Below are positions 51,873-62,504 of a stretch of 64,000 nt of DNA, in pieces (the first letter of the stretch is position 1; every line of letters starts with the position of its first letter). Both the position numbers and the translations under genes were made by a program. This stretch comes from Sarocladium kiliense (Eukaryota; Ascomycota; Sordariomycetes; Hypocreales; Sarocladiaceae), in NCBI GenBank assembly GCA_030734395.1, contig JAUZTG010000007.1, positions 434,001 to 498,000 on the forward strand, written 5' to 3'. A model generated the notes under the pieces. The model was not told where the DNA came from and did not search any database. It saw only the letters and a list, made by a program, of their open reading frames with translations.

Positions 51873-54012
51873 TCATAGAAGCCATTGATCTATTTCCATT
51901 CCATCTTCAATGAAGCTGTTCCAAGGGAACATGAAGGTTAGAGGTGAGAATGTCCCGTCAGGCTCAGGAGCGAACCCTGAATTGTCAGCTTGCGGGGTTG
52001 TTACGCCTTCAGCCAGACGAGCACCGTCACCTGCGTCTTTTGTCGATGAGCCAGAGTAGTTGCATGCTGATGAAGTAGGTTGCGCAGCAAGAGCCGCCGC
52101 TGCGGTATCCTCCTCGTCCAGCAATTGCGGATGATCGGCCTGTGGATCTTGCGCTCCCAGGGTAGGCAGTGCACAGCCAGCATTTTTCAACATTCTGTTG
52201 AGGAGGTAATGCGTCCATACGGCAAAAGGCCATCTGTCCTGCAGTTGATCGGAGACAACCATGCCAAACCGGGCTCTGTGCTCTGCGACCAAACGTACAC
52301 TGCCGGCTTCTCGCCGGAGGTACATAATATGAATACCGATAGAGCAGTATATGGCAGGGAATGCGACAAATGGTAGCCGCACCACGAGATCGCAGGGACT
52401 TGCTAGCAAGTTCTCGAGGACACGACAGATGGATCCGGCTGACTTGAAGTAAGAGTCCAGTGCACTAGATGATCTCATCGCCACATCTGAAGAGAGCATC
52501 CGTTCAACCACAATCAGATAGTCGAGGTGAATCAATTCCAGAACAGCCGGATAGAACCCATCTCCGGGCGTCACGGTACCAACTAATCTCTTGTAGGCTG
52601 CCGGTAAAGTCGCCGGAAAATTCTTGAGCGCAAGCCACGCTTGACTTTCCAGTTGGCGACTTGGTATGGCAGAGTACTTGTCCTGCAGGCATTGGTCAAG
52701 CAAGACCGCGAGCCTGCAGTACTCTACCGCGAACATTTCCGATTCGTCTGGTACCGTGTTGCCTGCGGCTGATGACACCATGTCATGTACACTGAGCACC
52801 GGAACATCGCTGTACTGCGTGTGGATGTGAGGTGGCCTTCCGTAAACGGCAGCGTGATGAATGTCATGTGTGAACAATACCCACCAGATCCTGCGCCATA
52901 GCCTTTGTCGGTTCTCTGAGAGAATCTGGTAAGATTTGCTGCGCAACAGTCAGTGAACGTACGCAATTCTGTCCTCGTTGACCTACGCTCTGTGCATCCC
53001 CAGCCCCTGAGCGATATGTGACGCGACACCTAGCCAGAACCAGCAGTCCTTCTGTTCCATTGGTTCCTGCCACCAGTTCATCAACAAGATACAGGCCTGG
53101 ATATTTGAGATTGCATCTTTCTCGTGGTCCTTCTCGTGTAGTGCCTTGGCACGTTGGTAAAAGGTCGAGCAAGCAAGATAGCGAGAGTCAAACCCTAGCC
53201 GCCTAATGAGCTCATCAGAACAATAGACTGAGGATATAGAGTATACAGCGTTATTCAGGAGTGGAGATATCCTGTTCTCGCGGTGTAGGGCTTGAAACTC
53301 CGTCTTGTCGAATATCGGAAAGAACGGATCGACTCTGTCGAAGAAAACCTGGACCAATTCCTCTCTCAGCTCGGACTCATAAGTGTTGAACGCCCCGAGG
53401 TTCCTCAGATGCTCATCATCTGCGGTCTGAAGCGCGCCCAGCGTGGCATGCGTCGCTGGCGTCAACCTTGCCATTGCACTTTGCTGCAAGTATTCTCCCC
53501 ATAATCTCCTGCGGCCAAGGTTCTTGAAGGGATCCCCAACTTCGTGAATGAGATACTTCATGTTGCTGGAATCCCCCATATACACCACACGATGGCCATC
53601 GCCAGCATCTTGGTCTATCACAAGATCCGGGAGAGAAGGGCTGGCATAGTGGACGTTGCCCCTGTCATCGGACGGTGATACTGAAGGTACAGAGACACCC
53701 ACCGAGGGCGATGTTTCCGTATTCAAGGTTTGACTAGCTTGAGATGTCTTCTGGTTCTGCTGAGTACGTGATGCTCGCTTATATCTGTGCATGTTAAGAC
53801 CAGAATCAGGCCGGAGGAGCACGGAAACGAGAAATGGGTACACACTTGCCACGCTTAGACTCAATGAGCTGACACTCAACATTGAGGAGTTGGCAATTCG
53901 AGCATGATTCCCCGGAACTCGTGCGATGGCACCTCACGCGCCTCGCATTGCAGTTCTTGCACGCGACTCGCGTCCGAGGTGTGGATGCCGCTGGTTTGTG
54001 ATGCGCGGACAT
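51873..54012 (-). CDS. Zn2Cys6 fungal transcription factor
   Basis: This is a nuclear binuclear-zinc-cluster regulator. There are three exons (minus strand): 53846-54012, 52987-53784 and 51873-52938. The introns are 61 nt (53785-53845) and 48 nt (52939-52986), giving 676 residues. The DNA-binding cluster is at residues 18-47 with spacing C-X2-C-X6-C-X8-C-X2-C-X6-C (C18, C21, C28, C37, C40, C47), followed by a basic linker RGKYKRASR that is complete only after splicing. The middle (about 180-450) is the fungal-specific transcription factor domain, with FFDRVDPFFPIFDKTEF, LLMNWWQEP and, after the last intron, RLWRRIWWVLFTHD. The C-terminal 90 residues are acidic and Pro/Ser-rich, a plausible activation region. 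By position it is the likely local regulator of the neighbouring permease, monooxygenase and dioxygenase. Confidence 0.92.
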
Positions 54013-54478
54013 GGTCCAGGATCACTCTCGCACGATCATACTTCCGACCAGAAAGAGTGGGAGATTGCGAAGATGCGCCATACACAGCCAAGCCCGCCGT
54101 GAGATGTGCGTGGAAGAGAACGAATGCACCGGTTCCGATGGAAGGGCTACGAGGCGTCTGATACCACTAGCGTAAAGCAACACCTTGAAGCCAGCGGTTG
54201 ATGCACCCTGCCTGTTGCGGCTATCCGATCCCCGCCCCCCAGGTGCTCTCACTAGGAGCTCACTACCTGTGTGACACGATTGAACCACATTGACCTCAGG
54301 ATGAAAACAAGGATTATCTCATGATTAGGTTGATTTCTATGGCACGGCCGTAATTGTGGCTCGGATTCCGCTCCTGTATGCCTATTCCGAGGCGGCCTCC
54401 GAAGCTATCACATATCCCATGGCCCTGTTCCAGCCGTTTCCTTATCATCGCTCATTAGAATATGCTCTGAAATTAAGT
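54013..54478. promoter_or_regulatory. Promoter of the Zn2Cys6 gene / 3' flank of unknown membrane protein gene
   Basis: 466 bp. A tandem CTCACTA repeat and the palindrome GAGCTC lie at about 54246-54265, flanked by CAGGT and ACCTG. I did not find the AGTCGCCGA element here. No gene was recognised. Confidence 0.4.
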
Positions 54479-56000
54479 TCACCTTTTAGCTACACGACTT
54501 GGCACCCTATCGCCAATGTATCGTCCTTGGCTGCTGGATTTATTGCTGCGACTCCTGGATTGCCGACCCTGTTGCGTCGGCGTTGTCCTCTGTTTCCTCC
54601 CTGTCACGATAGCCAGTAACGTCTTCAGTGGTAAGAGGATGATATGTGTGATTGCTTGGAACGGAAGCAGGACGAGTGTAACAGCCGATTCAAGTGTCCA
54701 CATAATGATGTTCTTCTGATGAACACTATTCTTCGCTGCGGCAGCAGCGAGGGCGATAGCATCCTCCAGTCGTGCATCAAGCGCAGCGAAGCGTGACTCT
54801 GTTTGTATTTGCAGAAGAGTTGCCTTCTTCTCGTAGCGGCGCACGGCGCGATTGAGGGCATCGAGTTCAGGCTGAATGGTGTTCCTGACATCTCTCGCGA
54901 TATCCGCCCCCTGTTTCGGTTTCGATGCCTCATTCTCGCTCTTTTTGTGCTGCAAAGCTTCCTCAGCAGAAGGCATGGATTCAAGCTTCTGAAGCCTCAT
55001 CAGGATTTCTTCCATACCTGGTCCGCCTTTGGCCAGGGACTGCCCATATGGGTTCGCGTGCACCACGCGTTGAAGATGAAGGGTTCGCGACTGAAAAAGT
55101 TTGATCATGTGCGAGAACACTCGTAGTTCTGAGACAAGAAGGAAGATTGTGAGATTGTAGTTCGATACCAGACCCTCGGAGGGACGGCTGAGCTGGGATC
55201 GGATGGTGTGAAGGAGATAGGCGCTGATGAGTGGTAAGACGAGACAAGAGAGCAACGATATGATCTCATAACGGTAGAGCTCCCTCAAAGCAGCTTGTTG
55301 CTGAGTTGTTGGTCCTCTGATCTGGGGTCTAGGCTGCTCGGTCGTTTCTTGCTGAGGATCAGATTCTGATTCTTCGGGTACATGGTCGAGCTGAACGCCA
55401 GTCGTCTGCGACGGTCTTATAGTCTCTGAGTCGCTGTCATCATCGATAACGGCTTCAAAGCTCGATTCTTGCTGCGTTCGGACTTGTTGAGCAGAGTGGT
55501 ACCATTTCCTGAGGTGTATCAGTATCTCGGTAGATAGGCCAGGGACCCGGACAGCCTTACCATGGTTGAGTGACAGACCAATGTAGAAACACACCGGCTA
55601 GCCCGAGCAGCATTATATCTGTTACCACCGCGCTTCCATCCTTGAACAGAGATCCGGCTATCGCAGGAAGCAATGCGAAGGCTAGCGACAAACTTGCCAG
55701 GCTCGATGTCTCTGAAGATGCGCCAGACGCGCCATCGTCTGCTGCCGGGTTCAAGATCCCCCTTGCCTCGTTCAGGCTATAGTCAGAAAAGTTCGAGCTT
55801 CTTCGGCCGGCTCCTGCAGCAGCATTGTCGGACGATGAATTGTTCGCTTCGTCGAGTCTCTGCGACAGTGTGGGACGTCGGCGGATGGCAGAGTCGTCGA
55901 TGGTGAAAGCGCGACGTAGAGAGTGACCAGCGGGTGGCGCGGTGAAGCCGGATGTTGAGGACGCAGGCCGAGGGCCCGAGGTCTGATTATCGTCGGACAT
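54479..56000 (-). CDS. Unrecognised multi-pass membrane protein with coiled coil
   Basis: I do not recognise the family. Exons (minus strand) are 55561-56000 and 54479-55508, with a 52-nt intron (GTAAGG..TCAG), giving 489 residues from the ATG at 56000 (MSDDNQT). The open frame extends upstream to 56090, but the 56000 start fits a soluble N terminus better. The first 100 residues are Ser/Arg-rich and disordered. Hydrophobic helices follow at about 101-119 and 123-143. An acidic loop spans 165-205, and further helices lie at about 228-248 and 262-282. A charged helical stretch (about 310-400, LQKLESMPSAEEALQHKK onward) is likely a coiled coil. A last long hydrophobic hairpin is at about 415-455, with a basic Ser/Arg tail. 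The layout suggests an endomembrane protein with both ends in the cytosol. Confidence 0.7.
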
Positions 56001-57209
56001 GTTACGGAGGGCGCATCGCTTCCAAGGCGAAACACGAGCTCGGCAGATCAAGGAAGTGGTGAAAGTGTAGATGGCTGACGGCGGTCGCACGGGACGGCTG
56101 AGGGAGTGGTGACTTCATCACTGGAATGGTGCTGCGTCACGAAGCCGGCGTGGCTGGAGACAAGCCTCGGCGCATCGTAAGGAGCATTGTACGCGCGACA
56201 TGCTCTGCAAAAAGAACCACGAAGTCAAGCAGCTGTAGTTGGCAGCAAAGGCAGGTGAAGCTTTTTTCAAAGCAAGCAAGCAATCGTAGTAATAGCGACA
56301 GACTGCCTCATGCTGGCACTGAGCAAGCTGTTGACTTCTGACAGCTGCCAATGGTGTAAACCATGTTCCTGGTTGTGGCGGGGCCATGTGCCTGTGGCTT
56401 GGTAGGGTATTGGCAATGGAGAGAAATTTGGCACGTGCGCATGACAAGCACGATCTCTGAAAATAAATTTCATCTTTGGAGATGGAAGAAGTATACGTAA
56501 TACACGGAAGGTCTGAGCGCAACGTCATCAGCTTGTCTCGGGTTCTGCACAGTGAAGCGCGTGAAACGGATGGGAACCCCGTGTAAGTCAGCAAAGGAGA
56601 TGATGGTCAGGGCACCAACGGAAGCAAGCTTCAACGCTATGGTGCTCGCAAGCAACAGACCTAGCAGAGCTGAAGTCCGGGGTCTTGATAGTGAGTTAAC
56701 GATGGTGATGACTGATCACCCATGGAGCGCGGATGGTGACTCTGCCGTCCATGAGCGTTACGCTGTTCATGCCTCGCACACCCCTTCATATACCTTACAC
56801 AAGGCTGCCGAGATGGAAGGTATACGAGAAGGCACTGTAGCTATATGGAGACACGAGTCAACGGTCACCGTTTTGTGCACCCACACGGGATCTGACTATT
56901 GTTATTTATTATTAACTTATACTGGGCGAGGAAAAAGGCTTGCCCTGCGTCATGGTACCAGCGCTGGTAAAGAGATTGCATGAACCGGCGAATGTCTGTG
57001 GCGACCAGGGGTACCCCAGAGCCAGGGCTGCGAACAGTGCCCGACCCAATCTGCCTGGGAGATCGTTGTCAGAGTTTAATAAACTCTTTTGTTTGCCATT
57101 CTCCTCTACCGGGCCCTTCCTCGTTTTTTTTTCCCTTTTCCTCTCTTTCCCGTATTATCCCACGACCAAAGGTGGTTCATCCAGCGTCACATCCCTTCTG
57201 GAGACCTTA
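56001..57209. promoter_or_regulatory. Divergent intergenic region before ERF4-like gene
   Basis: About 1.2 kb. A strong CT-rich tract at about 57118-57150 is typical of fungal core promoters and suggests transcription of the ERF4-like gene starts shortly after it. Other open frames in the interval have no support. Confidence 0.45.
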
Positions 57210-57257
57210 GATGCAGGCCCCTGGGCGATTCACTGAACCCGCGCTGCACCTCCACTG
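57210..57257 (+). promoter_or_regulatory. Candidate short upstream ORF in ERF4-like leader
   Basis: The first ATG after the CT tract opens a 15-residue frame (MQAPGRFTEPALHLH) that stops 3 bp before the next ATG at 57261. If present in the mRNA it would affect scanning. The leader structure is not known. Confidence 0.3.
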
Positions 57258-57648
57258 AGATGCAGGGTGACAGGGCCCAACTGCCCACTAGACCTTTCCC
57301 GGAGCCTCCCCTGAGCTACAGCGAGCAACAGCAACTGGTGCCGCTGCCAGCCAGTCACTATACGGCCTGTGCCAGTGACACTGACAGTCACCTTCGACCG
57401 CTATTTGCACCAACTCACAGGCGGAGGCTCCAGCAACCACGACGCACTGGAGCCGCTCACCGCAGCAACCGTTGCTGTCGCTGTCGCTGCCACTGTTGTC
57501 GCCAAAACCGCCAACAGCAAATCTCGACACCGCCAATCGCGACTCTTGCTGTTGCTGCATCTGCTGCATCCCAATCCGTCCAGGGGCATCGCTTTCTGAA
57601 GCCATCTTCACTCACGACACTTTCTAACCACCTGCCCGTACCCTCTCT

Positions 57649-59323
57649 TTGTGCCGTCTCGCTTCTACCAACCGCCTCATCATCCACGAGCACACGGTCG
57701 TCAACCTCTGCCCTGCAGTCCCGGCAGCCACGACCACGACACAGCCAACCGGCACTCGCCGTCTCCACGATACCCTTGTGCGCGGTCGTCGTTACGGCCG
57801 CGCATTCTTCACCATTCCCACGGCTCCCTACGACTCGTCGCCCTTTCCATCACCCACCGATCCGACTGCCGTGATCAATGCTCCAGTCAAGCCCAGGCCG
57901 GACACTCTCCCACCCCAGACACATAACCGTTTTCGCCGTCCAAGCCTGAGCCTCCTCCCTTCTCGCGATAACCCAGCCGTCGCCGCTGCAGCCACCCTTC
58001 GTTCTCCACCACCGCCCTCTCAACGAACGCTCGGCGGTAGCATACATATTCTGCAGTCGCCCTTTCGACGCCGTCCTGCTGCTGCTGCTGTAGCACCTCC
58101 ACCCGCACCGCAACGTACAGGCCGCCTTGCCGCCGCCCGGCTGTGGAACCCGACCAACTCTACTCCGCGAGCCCCTTCAAACGACCGTAGAAGACGCCGT
58201 CCATCTTCGCCGCCGCCGCCTGCCATACCTCTGCGCGACTTGGACTCGATCCAGGACCCTTCAGGAGCTGGAACGAGACGGCATCCGCTGCTGACCCTGC
58301 CAGAGCAGTGGCAAGCACGTCACTCTACATCCACCTGGCATAGTTTCACTATCGACCGTAGGGCGAGCTCTGATCGACGTGTGAGCCTTCCGCGATCGAT
58401 CCGAGCCTCCTACGACGGCAAGCGGTCCGGCAGCCACTCGCCGATCCCGCCAGACTTGTCCGACTTGGTGGCTGAGGAAGACTCACAAGGAGAACAAAGA
58501 CCGTCTGGACTCGACAAAGGCAAGGGGAAAGCAATCATGACGGCGCCAGATCATGAGTCGGCCGATGCGTATGGGCGGGACTTGGAGCGTGGACCGGATG
58601 TTATGGACCCTCGCACCTCGAATGTCTCATATGGAGACGGTATCGGCTCCGCAATCTCATCTTCGAACTCATCTATAATGGGTGAGGATGTCCAGTTTGA
58701 TGGCGAGGAATGGGGGCCACTGCATCCCTGTTTCCCGCACATCAACCCACACGTGCCTATCGACTCACCTGAGCACACCACAACACGCATCATCCGGATT
58801 CGTCGTGACTGGCTCCAAGAAGGCGACCTCGCACCGACCTTCTCCATACTGTATCCCGAGATCCTCGACCCGGCAGGGCTTTCGGAGCAGGAGTTCCGCA
58901 GAGTCATCGATAAGGTGAATCGGGAGGTCGTGCCGGCTTTCAACCCATACAGCCCTCGAAACATCCTTGACGGTGCCATGGGTCTTGTCACGGGCTGGCT
59001 GTGGGACGACTTCGGACTAACAGCAGTCAAAACAAGGCTCAACGCATTGGAGAAGTGGATTGAGGCATGGAACGCTGAGATGGAGAAGTCTTTTGGCTCT
59101 GAAGAGGGGCTGAGTCCTCCCAAACTCATTTCACTGCGTCGAACAGGTTACATGAGTGTGAGTTGCCTTGTGATTCGAATGTATGTTTGGAAGCTAATGT
59201 TTGTGGCAGCTGGATATCCAGATTTCGGATCCTGAGATCACCCGAGAACCGAGCTCCCATGGTGCTGGGGAGTCGAATACAGCACTCTCACTCGAACAAC
59301 CACCTGCTGCTGTGATAGCGTAA
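57649..59323 (+). CDS. ERF4: ERF4-like subunit of Ras protein palmitoyltransferase (5' end unresolved)
   Basis: Erf4 (Shr5) partners the DHHC enzyme Erf2 at the ER/Golgi to palmitoylate Ras; animal relatives are GOLGA7 proteins. The frame is open from 57649 to an intron at 59158-59209 (GTGAGT..GCAG), and the last exon ends at 59323. The Erf4 domain lies at about 58780-59150. It begins RIIRIRRDW, continues with GDLAPTFSILYPEILDPAG and EVVPAFNPYSPRNILDG, and ends GLVTGWLWDDFGLTAVK and WIEAWNAEME. The upstream 300 codons are Pro/Arg/Ser-rich and lack any in-frame ATG until 58537. The true start is therefore either 58537 (244 residues, close to yeast Erf4 size) or lies in an upstream exon, for example one beginning at the ATG at 57261 in another frame. 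The stop-free length favours an upstream exon. Confidence 0.8.
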
Positions 59324-60203
59324 TAGTCCCCCGCGACACCAACACATTCGATACATCCTTACATATTACGACCTCGGCATTGCGTCGGCAGCAAGCTGGA
59401 AACGTACTTCATGACCCATGTACAGACCACACTTCGGAAGCAGCATTTTTCACCAATTTCTTCGACTCTTTTTCTTGATTTCGTTTAGAAAACCTGACCA
59501 TTCCATCCTTGGAGGACGGTCAGGGACGTTGATACCTCGTGAGCACATTGCTGCCATATTTGGCGTTTTTATTGTCTGGCTGAGCGCGGTGGGCTGCACG
59601 GCTGGACGGGATGAATGGGATGGGAACGTATTAGGACAACATGGAGGATAGCAGCGATGGAGTTGGATGACAGGGACATGGTGCAACTGATGCGCATTCG
59701 AGATCATGCTCTTGTCGTAGGAGCCTGTCGTCGGCCAAATTCATCACATATCTTAGCAATGTTTTAATCATATTCTTCACCTTGTGGTCGCCAGGTTCTG
59801 CAACTTATGGTCTCCCGCACAATGCTTCGGTTATCTGAAGGCGGGTAAATCTGAAGCCGCCCACGGCACTTTTGACGATTGATCCATGTCGGCGAAATCG
59901 CCGACCGCACAAAAACAACCCCGAGACCGCTTCGCGTTGTCTCCGGCTTAGGCCCATAGCCCATTGTGAGCGGGACCCCCATACGACGGGAACAGTCTTG
60001 GCGAGTGTAACGAATCCTTTTGTCAAGGAGGTTTCCTTGGCTTCGTTCATTCCCTTACTCTTCCCTTCTTCTACACACACACATACTCGTTCCTGCATTA
60101 CTGTGCTACGCCGCCAACTTATAGCACTCGCACGCGCAGAAACCGACTCTCATGGGTTGAAAGCCTCGGACCATCGCGCGCGCGAGATCGCGGGTTCGGC
60201 ACT
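59324..60203. promoter_or_regulatory. Intergenic region ERF4-like / SLC10A7-like gene
   Basis: 880 bp of 3' flank and promoter. GCCGAC-type bases occur around 59896, and a CACACA run at about 60074-60084. No gene was recognised. Confidence 0.4.
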
Positions 60204-62001
60204 ATGTCATCGACATCGGCTCCCCCAGCAACTGTTGGGGAGAGTAAAACTCCCGCTCGAAACTCGAAGATGGAGAAGTTCTGGAAAGTGGTGAAGTTTG
60301 TGAAGGATCAATGGATTATTCTGGGTTTCGCATTCGCTTGCGTGATGGCGTACCTCTTCCCGTGTAAGCCCCTTCCCGTCTGAAAGTGTCACGTCGGGCC
60401 GTCGCTGATATAATCCGGGGTAACAGCCGTTGGAGCGCATGGGGGCCCGATCAAGTCTGAGTACACGATTATCTACGGTGCTGTTGCTTTCATCTTCCTT
60501 GTTAGTGGGATGCAGCTGTCGCCGGAGAAGTTGAAGACACATCTTACGAATTGGAGGCTGCATGTGCTGGTTCAAGGGATTTGCTTCCTGCTCTTCCCGG
60601 CGGTGATGGTTGGTATGAAGTCCTCGATTACGCCATATCCAACCTCCCATGCTATCCAGACTTGGGGTTTTCAATTATAGTAGGATGCTAATATCTCTCA
60701 GCCGTCCTTCACATCTCAGTCGCCGCCGGCGCTCTGACATCGGGCACGCCCTCCATTCCCATCCTGATCGGCATGCTCGTAACCGCCTGCATCCCAACTA
60801 CGATTGCTTCAAACGTCGTCATGACTCGGCTCGCACACGGCGATGATGGCGCGGCTATTATCTCCGTTGTCGTCGGGAACGTCCTGGGCTCCTTTATCTC
60901 CCCGCTGCTTATCTACGCCTTCATGCCTCGCTACTCAACGTTCGATGACTGGCAGCCAGCGAGTCCAAGTACGTTGGGAACGATGTACGGCGGTGTTGCG
61001 AAGCAGCTGGGACTGAGTGTTCTGTTGCCATTGGTTGTAGGACAGGCGGTGAGGTGGACGTGGGAAGAGCCGACTGTGAAGTGGTTGAACAGACTGAAAC
61101 TAGCGAAGCTCTCAGGCATTGGTCTCGTGCTCCTTGTGTGGTATGCCAAGGTCTCTCTAAGCGTGTCTCTATATAATTCAACTAACAGTACCTCAAGGAC
61201 TACTTTCTCAGGCGCCTACCATACTGGTGCCCTCTTCACCCTCTCCACCCCCTCCGTCCTCTTCAACGTTTTCATGAACCTCGCCTTCTACCTCCTCTTC
61301 ACCGTCATCTGCTTCTTCGCTGCTCGGCCACCACTGGTCCTCACGAACATCATCAACAGCACAGTCGTTGACTCCCGGTTGGGGAGATCTTTGCCACGGC
61401 CATTGCGACGCCTCGTTACCGCGAAGAGAATGTCTAAAGAGGAGACGGTGGCTGTGTGCTTCTGTGGAGCGGCCAAGACGACGAGTTTGGGTATTCCAAT
61501 GGTCTCAGCGATGTGGACGCAGGCAGATGACTTGACGAGGGCGTATATTCAGATACCCGTGTTGCTATATACTATTGAACAGGTACTGCCCTTTCCTGCT
61601 CTTGTCGGATCACTGGCTACTAGCCCTTTTCCTTATCATCATTCTCGATCGAGCTGCGGCTATTTCCTTTCCGGCATTTTCCAAATTCTTCTCCTCAACT
61701 ACCCAATCAGATGTCGATGGGTTCTGAACGGCGGTATGCTGACTTCCGCGGAAAATAGGTATTCATGGCTCAAATTCTGGTTCCGTTCTTCCGAAAGTTT
61801 GTGGATAAGGACAAAGTTCCAGACACAGAAGAAACGGTAGCAGCAGAGTCGCAAGAAGAGGCGGACCGGCCCGGTTCAACGACAACGCAGGATGGAACCC
61901 AGGCGGTACAACATCAGCTACAGCAGGTTTCACTTTCGGGATCCTCTCCGCGACCCCCGGCCGATGGTACCGATGCATCGGCTGAGCGGAAAGGACGATA
62001 A
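60204..62001 (+). CDS. SLC10A7/Rch1-like membrane transporter (SBF-like family)
   Basis: This belongs to the bile-acid:sodium symporter-like family. Fungal Rch1 and vertebrate SLC10A7 act as negative regulators of calcium uptake at the plasma membrane, and the transported solute is not established. There are five exons: 60204-60363, 60427-60612, 60702-61140, 61198-61582 and 61759-62001. The introns are 63, 89, 57 and 176 nt, and the product is 470 residues. About ten hydrophobic helices run from residue 35 to 400. Family blocks include [39 protein letters not shown] (in part), [12 protein letters not shown] and, near the end, [14 protein letters not shown]. The C-terminal 70 residues are polar, Gln/Ser/Pro-rich and cytosolic. 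Intron 3 (57 nt) has no in-frame stop. Intron 4 is much longer than its neighbours. Confidence 0.9.
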
Positions 62002-62504
62002 GGCTGTGGAAGATGGTCCATGCAGGGGAAATCTCCAAATGCACTGATCGCCCAGAAATCATCCGATGCACGTATGTACTCGCTTTCATGCATCTTGGGC
62101 TCCACATGTCATTCGGACCGGGTCAGCCGTCTCAAGTTGAAGTCGCTCAGGCAGCGCAACAAGGGAGAAGTGTAAACACTGTCGACATATGCTCATACAG
62201 CGTCTCTAGATATAGAAGTAATTCCCTCATCAGCGGCACGGAAGAGAGATCCGTGGCTATCTGTCCCCATGTGGCCCCTCAAATGTTGTCATTCGATTCA
62301 TCCGTCACATCGCCTCAGCTCAGTCCACCTCTTTTGTACCCAGTATCGTTGCGGGTATTCCTCTTTCTCGCTCCGTAAGCCAATAGATAAAGGACATTCA
62401 AATAACTTGAACAAATGAAAAGTTTAGGCGGCAGCTGAAATGGTCATGCCTTCAGCTGCCGTTTCATGAGAACTGGAGAATTCACAGATCTACCGTTCGC
62501 TCGT
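62002..62504. other. Convergent intergenic region SLC10A7-like / beta-glucosidase
   Basis: 503 bp of 3' flanks. No gene, repeat or RNA was recognised. Confidence 0.4.

Noticed and set aside
41564..54012. Secondary-metabolite biosynthetic cluster
   Set aside because: There is no PKS, NRPS, terpene synthase or other backbone enzyme. The enzyme set points to uptake and breakdown.
57261..57874. Long plus-strand open frame as an independent gene
   Set aside because: The sequence is Cys/Arg/Ser-repetitive, overlaps the ERF4-like frame and has no domain features. At most its first part is a 5' exon of the ERF4-like gene.
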